Both the position numbers and the translations under genes were made by a program. The notes beneath the pieces are model-generated. The model saw only the letters and a program-made list of their open reading frames with translations, was not told the origin of the DNA and did no database searches. Shown piece by piece: positions 1 through 6,667 of a DNA stretch of 8,255 nucleotides. Origin of the DNA: Pseudomonadota bacterium (GTDB taxonomy: Bacteria > Pseudomonadota > Alphaproteobacteria > Sphingomonadales > Sphingomonadaceae); contig JAEZBH010000010.1 in assembly GCA_023427285.1 (NCBI GenBank), forward strand, positions 1-8,255, read 5' to 3'. How positions within the stretch are numbered: position 1 is the stretch's first letter; every line of letters starts with the position of its first letter.

Positions 1-39
1 CACAACGGCTGCCGTCCGCCGAAGCGCCGCCGCGTCTAA
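1..39 (+). CDS. rpsK: 30S ribosomal protein S11, C-terminal end (partial)
   Basis: Only the last 12 codons and the TAA stop are inside the window; they read HNGCRPPKRRRV. This is the highly conserved C-terminus of bacterial ribosomal protein S11, a small-subunit protein of the platform that contacts 16S rRNA near the mRNA exit. The identity is supported by position, since rpsK normally sits directly before rpoA in the spc/alpha operon. The gap to rpoA is 82 bp and contains no obvious terminator, so the two genes are probably co-transcribed. The 5' part lies outside the window. Confidence 0.93.
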   Translation, partial: HNGCRPPKRRRV

Positions 40-121
40 TACGCGGCGACTGTTCAGCTTGCAGGGAGCGGCCGGCGATGGCGTCGACCGCTTGAGATAT
101 TAAGAGCTAAGGGGTGCACCC

Positions 122-1138
122 GTGATCGCAAAGAACTGGCAGGAGCTGAAGAAGCCCAACAAGCTCGAAGTCAAAGAAGCTGTCGACGCGGCGCGCAAGG
201 TGACGTTCGTCGCCGAACCGCTGGAGCGTGGCTTCGGTCTGACTCTCGGCAACTCGCTTCGTCGGGTGCTGCTGTCGTCGCTTCAAGGCGCTGCTGTTAC
301 GGCGATTCGTATCGATGGCGTTCTGCACGAGTTCTCCTCCATCCCCGGCGTTCGCGAAGATGTGACGGACATCGTCCTCAACGTGAAGCAGCTTGCCGTT
401 AAGGTTCAGCAGGAAGGCACCAAGCGCCTGCACCTGACCGCAACCGGCCCCGGCGAGGTGAAGGCAGGTCAGATCACGGCCGTCGCCAACGTCGAGATCA
501 TGAACCCGGACATGGTCATCTGCACGCTGGACCAGGGCGCGACGCTGAACATGGAACTGACGGTTGAGACCGGCAAGGGCTATGTTCCGGCTGCTTCGAA
601 CCGCCCGGTTGACGCGCCGATCGGCCTCATTCCGATCGATGCTCTGTACTCGCCGGTCCGCCAGGTGGCGTACAAGGTCGAGAACACCCGCGTCGGCCAG
701 GAACTGGACTACGACAAGCTCACCATGACCGTTGAAACCGACGGCACGGTGACTCCGGAAGATGCAGTGGCTTACTCGGCCCGCATTCTTCAGGACCAGC
801 TGCAGCTCTTCATCAACTTCGAAGAGCCCAAGGCTGTGACCGCGAAGCCGGAAGAAGAGAAGCCGACGCTCAACAAGTACCTCCTGAAGAAGGTGGACGA
901 GCTGGAGCTGTCGGTTCGTTCGGCCAACTGCCTCAAGAACGACAACATCATCTACATCGGCGATCTGGTTCAGAAGACCGAAGCCGAGATGCTGCGCACG
1001 CCGAACTTCGGCCGCAAGTCGCTCAACGAGATCAAGGAAGTCCTTGCCAGCATGGGCCTGCGCCTCGGCATGGAAATCCCCGGCTGGCCGCCGGAGAACA
1101 TCGAAGATCTCGCCAAGAAGCTGGAACAGGAATACTGA
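122..1138 (+). CDS. rpoA: DNA-directed RNA polymerase subunit alpha
   Basis: This encodes the alpha subunit, which dimerises to start assembly of core RNA polymerase and contacts upstream promoter DNA and activators. The 338 residues are normal for the family. The N-terminal assembly domain covers about residues 1-233 and includes the conserved [12 protein letters not shown] segment (42-53). A charged linker rich in E, K and P follows (about 234-250), then the helix-hairpin-helix C-terminal domain. Its DNA-contacting residues can be matched to E. coli: R266, N269 and C270 in VRSANC (E. coli R265, N268, C269), and G297, K299 and S300 in NFGRKS. The start is GTG at 122, because [17 protein letters not shown] is the expected family N-terminus; a purine-rich AAGGGG lies at 109-114. 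It is downstream of rpsK and upstream of rplQ, the usual operon order. Confidence 0.98.
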   Translation: MIAKNWQELKKPNKLEVKEAVDAARKVTFVAEPLERGFGLTLGNSLRRVLLSSLQGAAVTAIRIDGVLHEFSSIPGVREDVTDIVLNVKQLAVKVQQEGTKRLHLTATGPGEVKAGQITAVANVEIMNPDMVICTLDQGATLNMELTVETGKGYVPAASNRPVDAPIGLIPIDALYSPVRQVAYKVENTRVGQELDYDKLTMTVETDGTVTPEDAVAYSARILQDQLQLFINFEEPKAVTAKPEEEKPTLNKYLLKKVDELELSVRSANCLKNDNIIYIGDLVQKTEAEMLRTPNFGRKSLNEIKEVLASMGLRLGMEIPGWPPENIEDLAKKLEQEY

Positions 1139-1146
1139 TCCGGCTG

Positions 1147-1176
1147 GACGCCAGGGCCTTCAAGGGCTAAGGCGTC
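1147..1176 (+). other. Possible stem-loop just after rpoA
   Basis: GACGCC at 1147-1152 can pair with GGCGTC at 1171-1176, closing an 18-nt loop that has little pairing of its own. There is no T-tract. It could form in the rpoA-rplQ intergenic RNA together with the much stronger hairpin at 1196-1217, but a 6-bp stem in GC-rich DNA may be chance. Confidence 0.25.
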
Positions 1177-1195
1177 AGGCAACACACACTGGGAC

Positions 1196-1220
1196 GGCCG
1201 GCGGTCAACCGCCGGCCTTT
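1196..1220 (+). terminator. Strong GC hairpin between rpoA and rplQ (attenuator, weak terminator or processing site)
   Basis: GGCCGGCGGT at 1196-1205 is perfectly complementary to ACCGCCGGCC at 1208-1217; in RNA this gives a 9-bp stem with a UCAA loop. Only three T residues follow (1218-1220), so it is not a classical strong intrinsic terminator. rplQ starts 98 bp further on and has no other clear source of transcription, so I infer partial read-through, an RNA-processing site or a 3'-end stabiliser rather than full termination. Confidence 0.5.
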
Positions 1221-1315
1221 CCGCAAGCGGGGCATTTGAAACAAAAAGGGCCTGATCCCGCCAGGCCTGGTCCGGGGTACCTCACACGGCCCCGCGAACA
1301 AACGGAGAGAGACCA

Positions 1316-1738
1316 ATGCGTCATCGCGTTGCTGGCCGTAAACTCGGCCGTACTTCCAGCCACCGCGCCGCCCTGTTCAAGAACATGGCTGCTGCTCTGA
1401 TCAAGCACGAGCAGATCACCACCACCCTCGCCAAGGCACGCGAACTGCGTCCGTACGTCGAGAAGCTGGTGACCCTGGCAAAGCACGGTGGCCTGGCCAA
1501 CCGTCGTCTCGCCATTGCTCGCCTCGGCGATCTGCAGCAGGTCGAGAAGCTGTTCGAGGTGATCGGCCCGCGCTACGCTGAGCGCAACGGTGGTTACACC
1601 CGCGTTCTGAAGGCTGGTATCCGCGCTTCCGATGCTGCTCCGATGGGCATCATCGAGTTCGTCGACCGCGACGTCTCTGCCAAGGGCAAGGACAGCGGTC
1701 CGGTGAACAACGAAGCCGAGCTGGAAGCTGCTGAATAA
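1316..1738 (+). CDS. rplQ: 50S ribosomal protein L17
   Basis: This encodes large-subunit ribosomal protein L17, which binds 23S rRNA near the peptide exit tunnel. The N-terminus [20 protein letters not shown] and the segment [23 protein letters not shown] (residues 34-56) are characteristic of the family. At 140 residues it is slightly longer than the E. coli protein (127), with an acidic, low-complexity tail of the kind common in alphaproteobacteria. The start is ATG at 1316, preceded by a clear Shine-Dalgarno sequence GGAGAGAG (1304-1311). It is the last gene of the ribosomal-protein operon and is followed 32 bp later by a strong terminator. The 177-bp gap from rpoA is wider than the usual few tens of bases and holds a strong hairpin. 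Confidence 0.97.
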   Translation: MRHRVAGRKLGRTSSHRAALFKNMAAALIKHEQITTTLAKARELRPYVEKLVTLAKHGGLANRRLAIARLGDLQQVEKLFEVIGPRYAERNGGYTRVLKAGIRASDAAPMGIIEFVDRDVSAKGKDSGPVNNEAELEAAE

Positions 1739-1769
1739 GCCGCTTTAAGAATTGCCGAATTCGGGAATG

Positions 1770-1800
1770 GGGCGGTCCTTCGGGGCCGCCCTTTTCTTTT
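1770..1800 (+). terminator. Rho-independent terminator of the rpsK-rpoA-rplQ operon
   Basis: The 9-bp stem pairs GGGCGGTCC (1770-1778) with GGGCCGCCC (1783-1791), with one G-U pair. It is capped by the very stable C(TTCG)G tetraloop (1779-1782) and followed by TTTTCTTTT (1792-1800). Position, stem, loop and T-tract all fit an intrinsic terminator ending the ribosomal-protein operon. Confidence 0.93.
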
Positions 1801-1926
1801 GTGTTACAGCCATTGCGGGGCCTGTAGCCGGGTGCGGCGGCAGGCAGGTTGGGCCCTCTAGCGACTGCGCGATGCGAAACGAGGACACCCACACATCAAA
1901 CTACCGCGCCTCATGCGTTCGGCGCA

Positions 1927-1956
1927 CTGGACTTGGGGGCCACTCGCCGCTAAATC
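1927..1956 (+). promoter_or_regulatory. Candidate guaA promoter giving a very short or absent leader
   Basis: A possible -35 element CTGGAC (1927-1932) lies 18 bp before a possible -10 element TAAATC (1951-1956). Transcription would then start at or a few bases before the guaA ATG at 1963, giving a leaderless or nearly leaderless mRNA. Both boxes are poor matches and alphaproteobacterial promoters are hard to call by eye; the main support is that guaA lacks a Shine-Dalgarno sequence. Confidence 0.25.
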
Positions 1957-1962
1957 CCCGTC

Positions 1963-3516
1963 ATGCAGCCCAATGAAACCATTTTGATCCTCGATTTCGG
2001 CAGCCAGGTGACGCAGCTGATTGCGCGTCGCGTGCGCGAGGCCGGGGTCTATTCCGAAGTCGTCCCTTTCCATCAGGGGGAGGCCGCTTTGGCCCGCCTG
2101 AAGCCGAAGGGCGTCATCCTCTCCGGCGGTCCGGCGTCGGTGACGGAAGTGTCCACCCCCCGCGCGCCGGAAGCGGTATTCGCCAGCGGCCTGCCCATTC
2201 TGGGCATCTGCTATGGCGAACAGACCATCTGCGCCCAGCTGGGCGGTTCGGTCACGCCGTCCGATCATCGTGAGTTCGGCCGGGCGTTCATCGAGATCAT
2301 CGACGACTGCAACCTGTTCAACGGCCTTTGGAAGAAGGGCGAGAAGCATCAGGTGTGGATGTCGCACGGTGACCGTGTGGACAGCCTGCCGGAAGGTTTC
2401 CGCGCCGTTGCCGTGACCGAGGGCGCGCCCTACGCCGCCATCGCAAACGACGAGAAGCGCATCTACGCGGTGCAGTTCCACCCGGAGGTCGCTCACACGC
2501 CGGATGGCGCGAAGCTCATCAGCAACTTCGTGCGTCACATCGCCGGGTGCGAGGGCACCTGGACCATGGCCTCGTTCCGCGAGACCAAGAAGGCCGAGAT
2601 CCGCGAACAGGTCGGCTCGGGCAAGGTCATCTGCGGTCTGTCGGGCGGTGTCGACTCGGCGGTTGCCGCCGTGCTCATCCACGAAGCGATCGGCGATCAG
2701 CTGACCTGCGTGTTCGTGGATCATGGCCTGATGCGCTCGGGCGAGGCCGAACAGGTCATCAGCCTGTTCCGCGAGCACTACAACATTCCGCTCATCCACG
2801 TCAGCGCGGAGGACATGTTCCTTGGCGGTCTGGCGGGCGTGACGGACCCGGAAGCCAAGCGCAAGTTCATCGGCAAGGCCTTCATCGACGTGTTCGACGC
2901 CGAGGCGAAGAAGATCGAAGGCGCTGAGTTCCTTGCTCAGGGTACGCTGTACCCGGACGTGATCGAGAGCGTCTCCTTCACCGGCGGTCCGTCGGTCACC
3001 ATCAAGTCGCACCACAACGTGGGCGGCCTGCCGGACTTCATGAAGCTGAAGCTGGTCGAGCCCCTGCGCGAGCTATTCAAGGACGAGGTGCGCGAGCTGG
3101 GTCGCGAGCTGGGCCTGCCGGACCAGTTCGTTGGCCGCCATCCGTTCCCCGGACCGGGCCTTGCCATCCGCATTCCGGGCGAGGTGACCAAGGAGCGTTG
3201 CGACATCCTGCGCAAGGCGGATTTCATCTACCTTGAGGAAATCCGCAAGGCGGGCCTCTATGACGCCATCTGGCAGGCCTTTGCCGTGCTGCTGCCGGTC
3301 AAGACCGTGGGCGTGATGGGCGACAGCCGCACCTACGACAGCGTGTGCGCCCTGCGCGCCGTGACCTCGACCGACGGCATGACCGCCGACATCTACCCGT
3401 TCGATGCAGCCTTCCTTGCCCGCGTGGCGACCCGCATCGTCAACGAGGTGAAGGGCATCAACCGGGTGGTTTATGACTTCACGTCCAAGCCGCCGGGAAC
3501 GATCGAGTGGGAGTGA
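1963..3516 (+). CDS. guaA: GMP synthase (glutamine-hydrolysing)
   Basis: GuaA makes GMP from XMP, ATP and glutamine, the last step of guanine nucleotide synthesis, in the cytoplasm. The 517 residues have the standard two-part layout. The class I glutamine amidotransferase domain (about 1-195) has nucleophile C83 in GICYGEQ and the other catalytic residues H173 and E175 in QFHPEV. The ATP-pyrophosphatase domain follows, with P-loop SGGVDS at 227-232, then the GMPS C-terminal dimerisation domain ending in the conserved KPPGTIEWE. All catalytic residues are present; residue 86 is Glu where many family members have Met or Gln (GICYGMQ). The start is ATG 1963: an in-frame TAA at 1951-1953 rules out a longer protein. 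No Shine-Dalgarno sequence lies before it. The gene stands alone between two intrinsic terminators, so it is probably transcribed from its own promoter. Confidence 0.98.
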   Translation: MQPNETILILDFGSQVTQLIARRVREAGVYSEVVPFHQGEAALARLKPKGVILSGGPASVTEVSTPRAPEAVFASGLPILGICYGEQTICAQLGGSVTPSDHREFGRAFIEIIDDCNLFNGLWKKGEKHQVWMSHGDRVDSLPEGFRAVAVTEGAPYAAIANDEKRIYAVQFHPEVAHTPDGAKLISNFVRHIAGCEGTWTMASFRETKKAEIREQVGSGKVICGLSGGVDSAVAAVLIHEAIGDQLTCVFVDHGLMRSGEAEQVISLFREHYNIPLIHVSAEDMFLGGLAGVTDPEAKRKFIGKAFIDVFDAEAKKIEGAEFLAQGTLYPDVIESVSFTGGPSVTIKSHHNVGGLPDFMKLKLVEPLRELFKDEVRELGRELGLPDQFVGRHPFPGPGLAIRIPGEVTKERCDILRKADFIYLEEIRKAGLYDAIWQAFAVLLPVKTVGVMGDSRTYDSVCALRAVTSTDGMTADIYPFDAAFLARVATRIVNEVKGINRVVYDFTSKPPGTIEWE

Positions 3517-3564
3517 TCTGAGGTCTGGCACCAGCCGGTACCCCGAAGCAGCAAAATACAAGGA

Positions 3565-3589
3565 AGCCCGCAGAAATGCGGGCTTTTTT
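3565..3589 (+). terminator. Rho-independent terminator of guaA
   Basis: An 8-bp perfect stem pairs AGCCCGCA (3565-3572) with TGCGGGCT (3577-3584), with a GAAA tetraloop (3573-3576) and a run of six T residues (3584-3589). It starts 48 bp after the guaA stop. The 9-mer TGCGGGCTT of its right arm recurs at 3593-3601 without a matching left arm. Confidence 0.94.
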
Positions 3590-3634
3590 GTTTGCGGGCT
3601 TCGGCAGGCCGCAGGCAATGGCACTGGTTGGCCC

Positions 3635-3660
3635 TGATGCCCGGATATGATGCCCGGATA
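3635..3660 (+). repeat. 13-bp perfect tandem repeat, two copies
   Basis: TGATGCCCGGATA occurs at 3635-3647 and again at 3648-3660 with no spacer; a further TGA follows. It lies in the 337-bp non-coding stretch between guaA and the ClC transporter gene (3517-3853). That stretch otherwise holds the guaA terminator and one hairpin; I see no convincing coding sequence in it. Two copies could be a simple slippage duplication or a paired protein-binding site. Confidence 0.75.
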
Positions 3661-3680
3661 TGAGATCCGACCAAGTTGCC

Positions 3681-3710
3681 GGGAACTGGGGGCCGCATTG
3701 CGGAGTTCCC
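3681..3710 (+). other. Nested hairpin with a G-rich bulge upstream of the ClC gene
   Basis: GGGAACT (3681-3687) pairs with AGTTCCC (3704-3710), and an inner CCGC (3693-3696) pairs with GCGG (3700-3703) around an ATT loop. This makes 11 base pairs interrupted only by five bulged G residues on the 5' side (3688-3692). It is followed by only three T residues, so it is a weak terminator candidate at best. It lies 143 bp before the ClC start and could be a leader structure or a second roadblock after guaA. Confidence 0.45.
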
Positions 3711-3853
3711 TTTGCGTTGGTTCGTCCGCCGGTGCGTTGCAGCGCGTTGTCGCCTCGCCTCAATCGGGCTGTCTTGCGGCAGCATGTGGTTGGCGATCTG
3801 CCCGCAAGGACGCTTCCTGACGGCATGGATGCCTCCATCCTGCGGGGTGCCGG

Positions 3854-5233
3854 ATGAACACGCTATCAGAGGACGACCCCGGAGGACCTGCACCCGACCG
3901 CCGCGCCGAAGCGGTATTCTATCTGGCCGCAATCGCTGTTGGCGCGATTGCCGGAACGATTGGCACCATCCTCAATCTGGGCACGGCGCGCGTGCTGACC
4001 TGGCCCGATCGGGTTGTTGCCCATTTCGGCAGCGCCAGCCCTGCTGCTCTGCTTACCACCGGTGCCTTCGGCGCCGCTATGGTTGTTGCCTCGCTCTGGC
4101 TGGTGCGCACCTTCGCCCCGGAAGCCGGAGGCTCGGGCGTTCAGGAGACCGAGGGCGCCATGGTCGGCCTGAGGCGGGTGCGGTGGCTGAGGGTGCTGCT
4201 GGTCAAGTTTTTCGGTGCAATCCTGTCGCTTGGTTCCGGGCTGGTTGTTGGCCGGGAAGGCCCGTCCATCCATATCGGGGCCTGCATCGCGCAGGCCTTC
4301 AATGTCTGGCTGCGGCTGCCGGTGCGCGACGCGCACGGTATGCTGGCAGCAGGCGGTGCTGCGGGACTTGCGGCGGCGTTCAGCGCCCCGCTCGCCTCGA
4401 TCATCTTCGTGATTGAGGAGACCCGGCGCGAATTCCCGTATTCGCTCAAGACCTACACCGGGGTGATGCTCGCCTCGGTGGCCAGCGGCATCGTCACCCT
4501 GGCAATCGCCGGGCGGAGGCCGTTCATGGCGATGACGGTTCCTGAAGTGCCTCTGGTATGGCTGCCGGCGTTCGTCGTGCTCGGCATCCTCTTGGGCGGC
4601 CTTGGCGTGGTGTTCAACCGCACCCTGATCTGGGCGCTGGATACGACACGCGCCATCGGGCTGCGATGGTCGTTCTACATTGGACCGGCGTTTATAGGCT
4701 TCGTCATCGGCATTCTGCTCCTCGTCCTGCCGGAGGCGACGAAGGGGGGCGAGAATCTGGCGGTCAGGCTGGCAGAGGCGAACCTGCCCCTGACGATCAT
4801 TGCGTTCATCATCGTTGTTCGCTTCGCGATGTCGATGGCAAGCTATGCGACCGGCGTGCCCGGCGGCATCTTCGCGCCCATCCTGTCGTTGGCAACCGCT
4901 GTGGGCCTCTTTTTTGGCCTGTGCCTTGGCGAGATCCTGCCGTTGCCCGAGGGCGGCGCGGCGGCCTTTGCAGTGGCAGCCATGGGCGGGCTGTTCACAT
5001 CAACCGTGCGCTCGCCCTTGGTCGGCATCGTGCTTATTGCCGAGCTGACCGGCGCGTACACGGTTCTTGTTCCTGCGATCGTGACCTGCACCTTTGCCAA
5101 CTTCATCGCCGACTGGCTTGGCGGTCGGCCCATCTATACGGTGCTCCTTGAGCGAACCCTGAAGCTGTCCCCCGCAAACGACATACTTCCCCCGAACGCT
5201 GACCAGAAGAGCGCCGCCGACAGACAGGAGTGA
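3854..5233 (+). CDS. ClC-family H+/Cl- exchange transporter (ClcA type)
   Basis: This is a 459-residue polytopic inner-membrane protein of the ClC family, close in length to E. coli ClcA (473). All three selectivity-filter signatures are visible: GSGVQE (93-98), GREGP (133-137) and GGIFAP (337-342), plus Y428 in GGRPIY matching E. coli Tyr445. E135 corresponds to the gating glutamate E148, and E189 in IEE (187-189) to the inner proton-pathway glutamate E203. Having both marks a 2 Cl-/1 H+ antiporter rather than a channel. S94 (E. coli S107) fits chloride over nitrate preference. Q97 replaces the Pro of the E. coli motif GSGIPE. No C-terminal CBS domains are present. The start is ATG 3854, with a weak GGGG at 3844-3847. 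Possible roles (acid resistance, charge balance) are inferred from the family, not from the context. Confidence 0.93.
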   Translation: MNTLSEDDPGGPAPDRRAEAVFYLAAIAVGAIAGTIGTILNLGTARVLTWPDRVVAHFGSASPAALLTTGAFGAAMVVASLWLVRTFAPEAGGSGVQETEGAMVGLRRVRWLRVLLVKFFGAILSLGSGLVVGREGPSIHIGACIAQAFNVWLRLPVRDAHGMLAAGGAAGLAAAFSAPLASIIFVIEETRREFPYSLKTYTGVMLASVASGIVTLAIAGRRPFMAMTVPEVPLVWLPAFVVLGILLGGLGVVFNRTLIWALDTTRAIGLRWSFYIGPAFIGFVIGILLLVLPEATKGGENLAVRLAEANLPLTIIAFIIVVRFAMSMASYATGVPGGIFAPILSLATAVGLFFGLCLGEILPLPEGGAAAFAVAAMGGLFTSTVRSPLVGIVLIAELTGAYTVLVPAIVTCTFANFIADWLGGRPIYTVLLERTLKLSPANDILPPNADQKSAADRQE

Positions 5234-5258
5234 GAGGGCGAGATCAAGGAAGGCGACA

Positions 5259-5280
5259 GCCGCAACGATGCGGGCAGTTT
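5259..5280 (+). terminator. Weak hairpin after the ClC gene
   Basis: CCGCA (5260-5264) pairs with TGCGG (5269-5273) across an ACGA loop, followed shortly by TTT (5278-5280). The stem is short and the T-tract poor, so read-through from the ClC gene into the PLP enzyme gene 111 bp downstream remains plausible. Confidence 0.22.
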
Positions 5281-5344
5281 GCGCTTGGGAGGGGCCGCGC
5301 GGGAGTATAAGCAGGGCGCATGGACAAGAGTGGAAGGTGCTTTG

Positions 5345-6397
5345 ATGACGTCCCGCGCGTGGCTTACGGATGCGATCCGCAAGATTGAGGCGGACTACAA
5401 CCGCTCCGCCGATACCCACCTGATCCGGATGCCGCTGCCGAACCACCCCGGCATCACGCTCTACCTCAAGGATGAAAGCTCGCACCCGACCGGCAGCCTC
5501 AAGCACCGGCTGGCGCGCTCCCTGTTCCTCTATGCGCTGTGCAATGAGTGGATCGGGCCGGACACCTGCGTGATCGAAGCCTCTTCCGGTTCGACGGCTG
5601 TGTCGGAAGCCTACTTCGCCCGGATGCTGGGCCTGCGGTTCATCGCCGTGGTGCCCGCCACGACCGCCGAGCCGAAGCTGGATGCCATTCGCTTTCAGGG
5701 TGGCGAGATCCACACGGTCGATGACCCGCGCACGGTTTATGACGTCGCCCAGCGGCTGGCGGCGGAGACGGGCGGGCACTACCTCGACCAGTTCACCTAC
5801 GCCGAGCGGGCGACCGACTGGCGCGGCAACAACAACATCGCCGAGAGCATCTATGCCCAGATGGCGCAGGAGGAGCACCCGATCCCGAGCTGGGTGGTGT
5901 GCGGCGCGGGCACGGGCGGCACCTCGGCCACGATCGGCCGGTTCATCCGCTATCGTCGCCACGCGACGCAGCTGTGCGTGGCGGACCCGGAGCACTCGGT
6001 TTTCTATCGCCACTATGCGGACCCTGACGTCACGCTGCTGCCGGAAGGGTGCGGCTCGTGCATCGAGGGGATTGGGCGGCCCAGGGTCGAGCCCAGCTTC
6101 GTGCGTGGTGTCATCGACCGGATGATGCCGGTGGAGGACGCGGCCAGCATCGGGGCGATGCGGGCGCTGTCGGATGCGCTCGGGCGGCGCGTGGGCGGCT
6201 CGACCGGCACGAACCTGTGGGCGTGCATGGCGATTGCCGACGAGATGCGCGCAAAGGACGAGACGGGCAGCATCGTCACCCTGCCGTGCGACGGCGGGGA
6301 GCGCTACGCCACCACCTATTACGATGACGCCTGGCTGGCCCAGCGGGGGCTGGACTGGCAGGGGCTGGCTGCGAAGGTGAAGGCGTTCCTGGGGTAG
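5345..6397 (+). CDS. PLP-dependent cysteine synthase-family enzyme, probably L-cysteine desulfhydrase (Cds1-like)
   Basis: This is a fold-type II PLP enzyme of 350 residues. The expected PLP lysine is K53 in TGSLKHR (49-55). A substrate-binding loop SSGSTAVSE lies at 80-88, and the phosphate-binding loop GAGTGGT at 187-193. EGIG (241-244) and the C-terminal LPCDGGERY (313-321) match the last family motifs. The long [20 protein letters not shown] block and the length resemble proteins annotated as Cds1-type cysteine desulfhydrase (cysteine to H2S, pyruvate and ammonia) more than CysK, but a synthase role cannot be excluded. The start is ATG 5345, with a good Shine-Dalgarno GGAAGG (5332-5337) 7 nt upstream; the frame is open back to 5279, but no better start is seen there. 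It follows the ClC gene by 111 bp with no strong terminator between. No cysE or other sulfur gene is adjacent. Confidence 0.85.
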   Translation: MTSRAWLTDAIRKIEADYNRSADTHLIRMPLPNHPGITLYLKDESSHPTGSLKHRLARSLFLYALCNEWIGPDTCVIEASSGSTAVSEAYFARMLGLRFIAVVPATTAEPKLDAIRFQGGEIHTVDDPRTVYDVAQRLAAETGGHYLDQFTYAERATDWRGNNNIAESIYAQMAQEEHPIPSWVVCGAGTGGTSATIGRFIRYRRHATQLCVADPEHSVFYRHYADPDVTLLPEGCGSCIEGIGRPRVEPSFVRGVIDRMMPVEDAASIGAMRALSDALGRRVGGSTGTNLWACMAIADEMRAKDETGSIVTLPCDGGERYATTYYDDAWLAQRGLDWQGLAAKVKAFLG

Positions 6398-6421
6398 GGG
6401 GGAGTGAGTTTGAGAGACGAT

Positions 6422-6448
6422 GCGAGGGTCGCGGACCCTCGCGCTCCC
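6422..6448. repeat. REP-like palindromic element, copy A
   Basis: GCGAGGGTC (6422-6430) and GACCCTCGC (6434-6442) form a perfect 9-bp stem with a 3-nt GCG loop, followed by GCTCCC (6443-6448). An inverted, slightly diverged copy lies at 6565-6590. The asymmetric GCTCCC tail on one side of a GC palindrome is the layout of bacterial REP sequences. It lies 24 bp after the stop of the PLP enzyme gene and has no T-tract. Confidence 0.6.
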
Positions 6449-6511
6449 GGTTGTTTATAGGGCCCGTTTGTTGGGCCGTGCCTGTGATGTCGGACGCGGC
6501 CCGATAATCAG

Positions 6512-6555
6512 CCGGGGTGTCCGGTCTGCTCCTACATCTGGAACAGGTACTCCGG
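6512..6555 (+). other. Possible RNA stem-loop between the two REP-like copies
   Basis: CCGGGGTG plus CC (6512-6519 and 6521-6522, T6520 bulged) can pair with GGTACTCCGG (6546-6555) using two G-U pairs, enclosing a 23-nt loop. Taken with the hairpin of copy B and the terminator at 6613-6635, it would give a three-hairpin RNA. Pairing was judged by eye only. Confidence 0.3.
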
Positions 6556-6564
6556 AAAGCGAAT

Positions 6565-6590
6565 GGGAGCGCGAGGGGTGAGCCCCTCGC
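6565..6590. repeat. REP-like palindromic element, copy B (inverted relative to copy A)
   Basis: Read on the - strand this is GCGAGGGG, a CTCA loop, CCCCTCGC, then GCTCCC; the same AT base pairs precede both copies. It matches copy A except in the stem tip and loop (26 versus 27 bp). On the + strand the stem is GCGAGGGG (6571-6578) and CCCCTCGC (6583-6590). Two head-to-head REP-like units about 115 bp apart resemble a BIME or REPIN arrangement. No transposase is nearby. Confidence 0.58.
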
Positions 6591-6612
6591 ATTCAAAGAT
6601 GTCGTCAGGGTC

Positions 6613-6635
6613 GCTGCCTCTGGCGGCATTTTTTT
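6613..6635 (+). terminator. Orphan rho-independent terminator
   Basis: GCTGCC (6613-6618) pairs with GGCGGC (6622-6627), with one G-U pair, around a TCT loop, followed by A and seven T residues (6629-6635). The T-tract is striking in this GC-rich DNA. It lies 216 bp after the nearest upstream stop codon (6397), so it ends either a long 3' untranslated region of the PLP enzyme gene or a separate small transcript. Confidence 0.6.
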
Positions 6636-6646
6636 GTGCTCATATG

Positions 6647-6665
6647 GAGCGCTCATTGTGATAAT
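6647..6665 (+). promoter_or_regulatory. Candidate tetR promoter -10 with overlapping operator palindrome
   Basis: GATAAT (6660-6665) is a near-consensus -10 box in an AT-rich patch; no good -35 box is seen at 17 bp. The 8-bp palindrome GAGCGCTC (6647-6654) sits directly upstream, inside the -35/-10 spacer region. TetR-family repressors often bind a palindrome over their own promoter, so this is a reasonable autoregulatory operator candidate, by inference only. Confidence 0.35.
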
Positions 6666-6667
6666 AA

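Noticed and set aside
1752..1976. Small open frame between rplQ and guaA
   Set aside because: It begins within the region of the operon terminator, overlaps the guaA start, and has no Shine-Dalgarno sequence or recognisable domain.
1858..3015. Long open frame on the - strand (385 codons) opposite guaA
   Set aside because: It mirrors the guaA codons on the other strand. GC-rich codon bias makes long antisense open frames common, and the translation has no recognisable domain. guaA on the + strand is certain.
3676..4416. Open + strand frame of 246 codons overlapping the start of the ClC gene
   Set aside because: Its second half runs out of frame through ClC coding sequence and is rich in Arg, Cys and Gly; there is no family motif. 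The ClC frame has all catalytic motifs.
5000..6013. Open - strand frame of 337 codons across the ClC 3' end and the PLP enzyme
   Set aside because: It spans two real + strand genes and the gap between them; its composition is that of an antisense shadow and no domain is seen.
6422..6442. Palindrome considered as the terminator of the PLP enzyme gene
   Set aside because: The stem is strong but is followed by GCTCCCGG and not a T-tract. The existence of an inverted second copy fits a REP-like repeat better.
6443..6635. tRNA or known riboswitch in the structured non-coding stretch
   Set aside because: No T-loop motif GTTCRANNC in a suitable arm and no CCA end. The hairpins match no riboswitch core I recognise, and the terminator is followed by a regulator promoter, not by a metabolic gene in frame with it.
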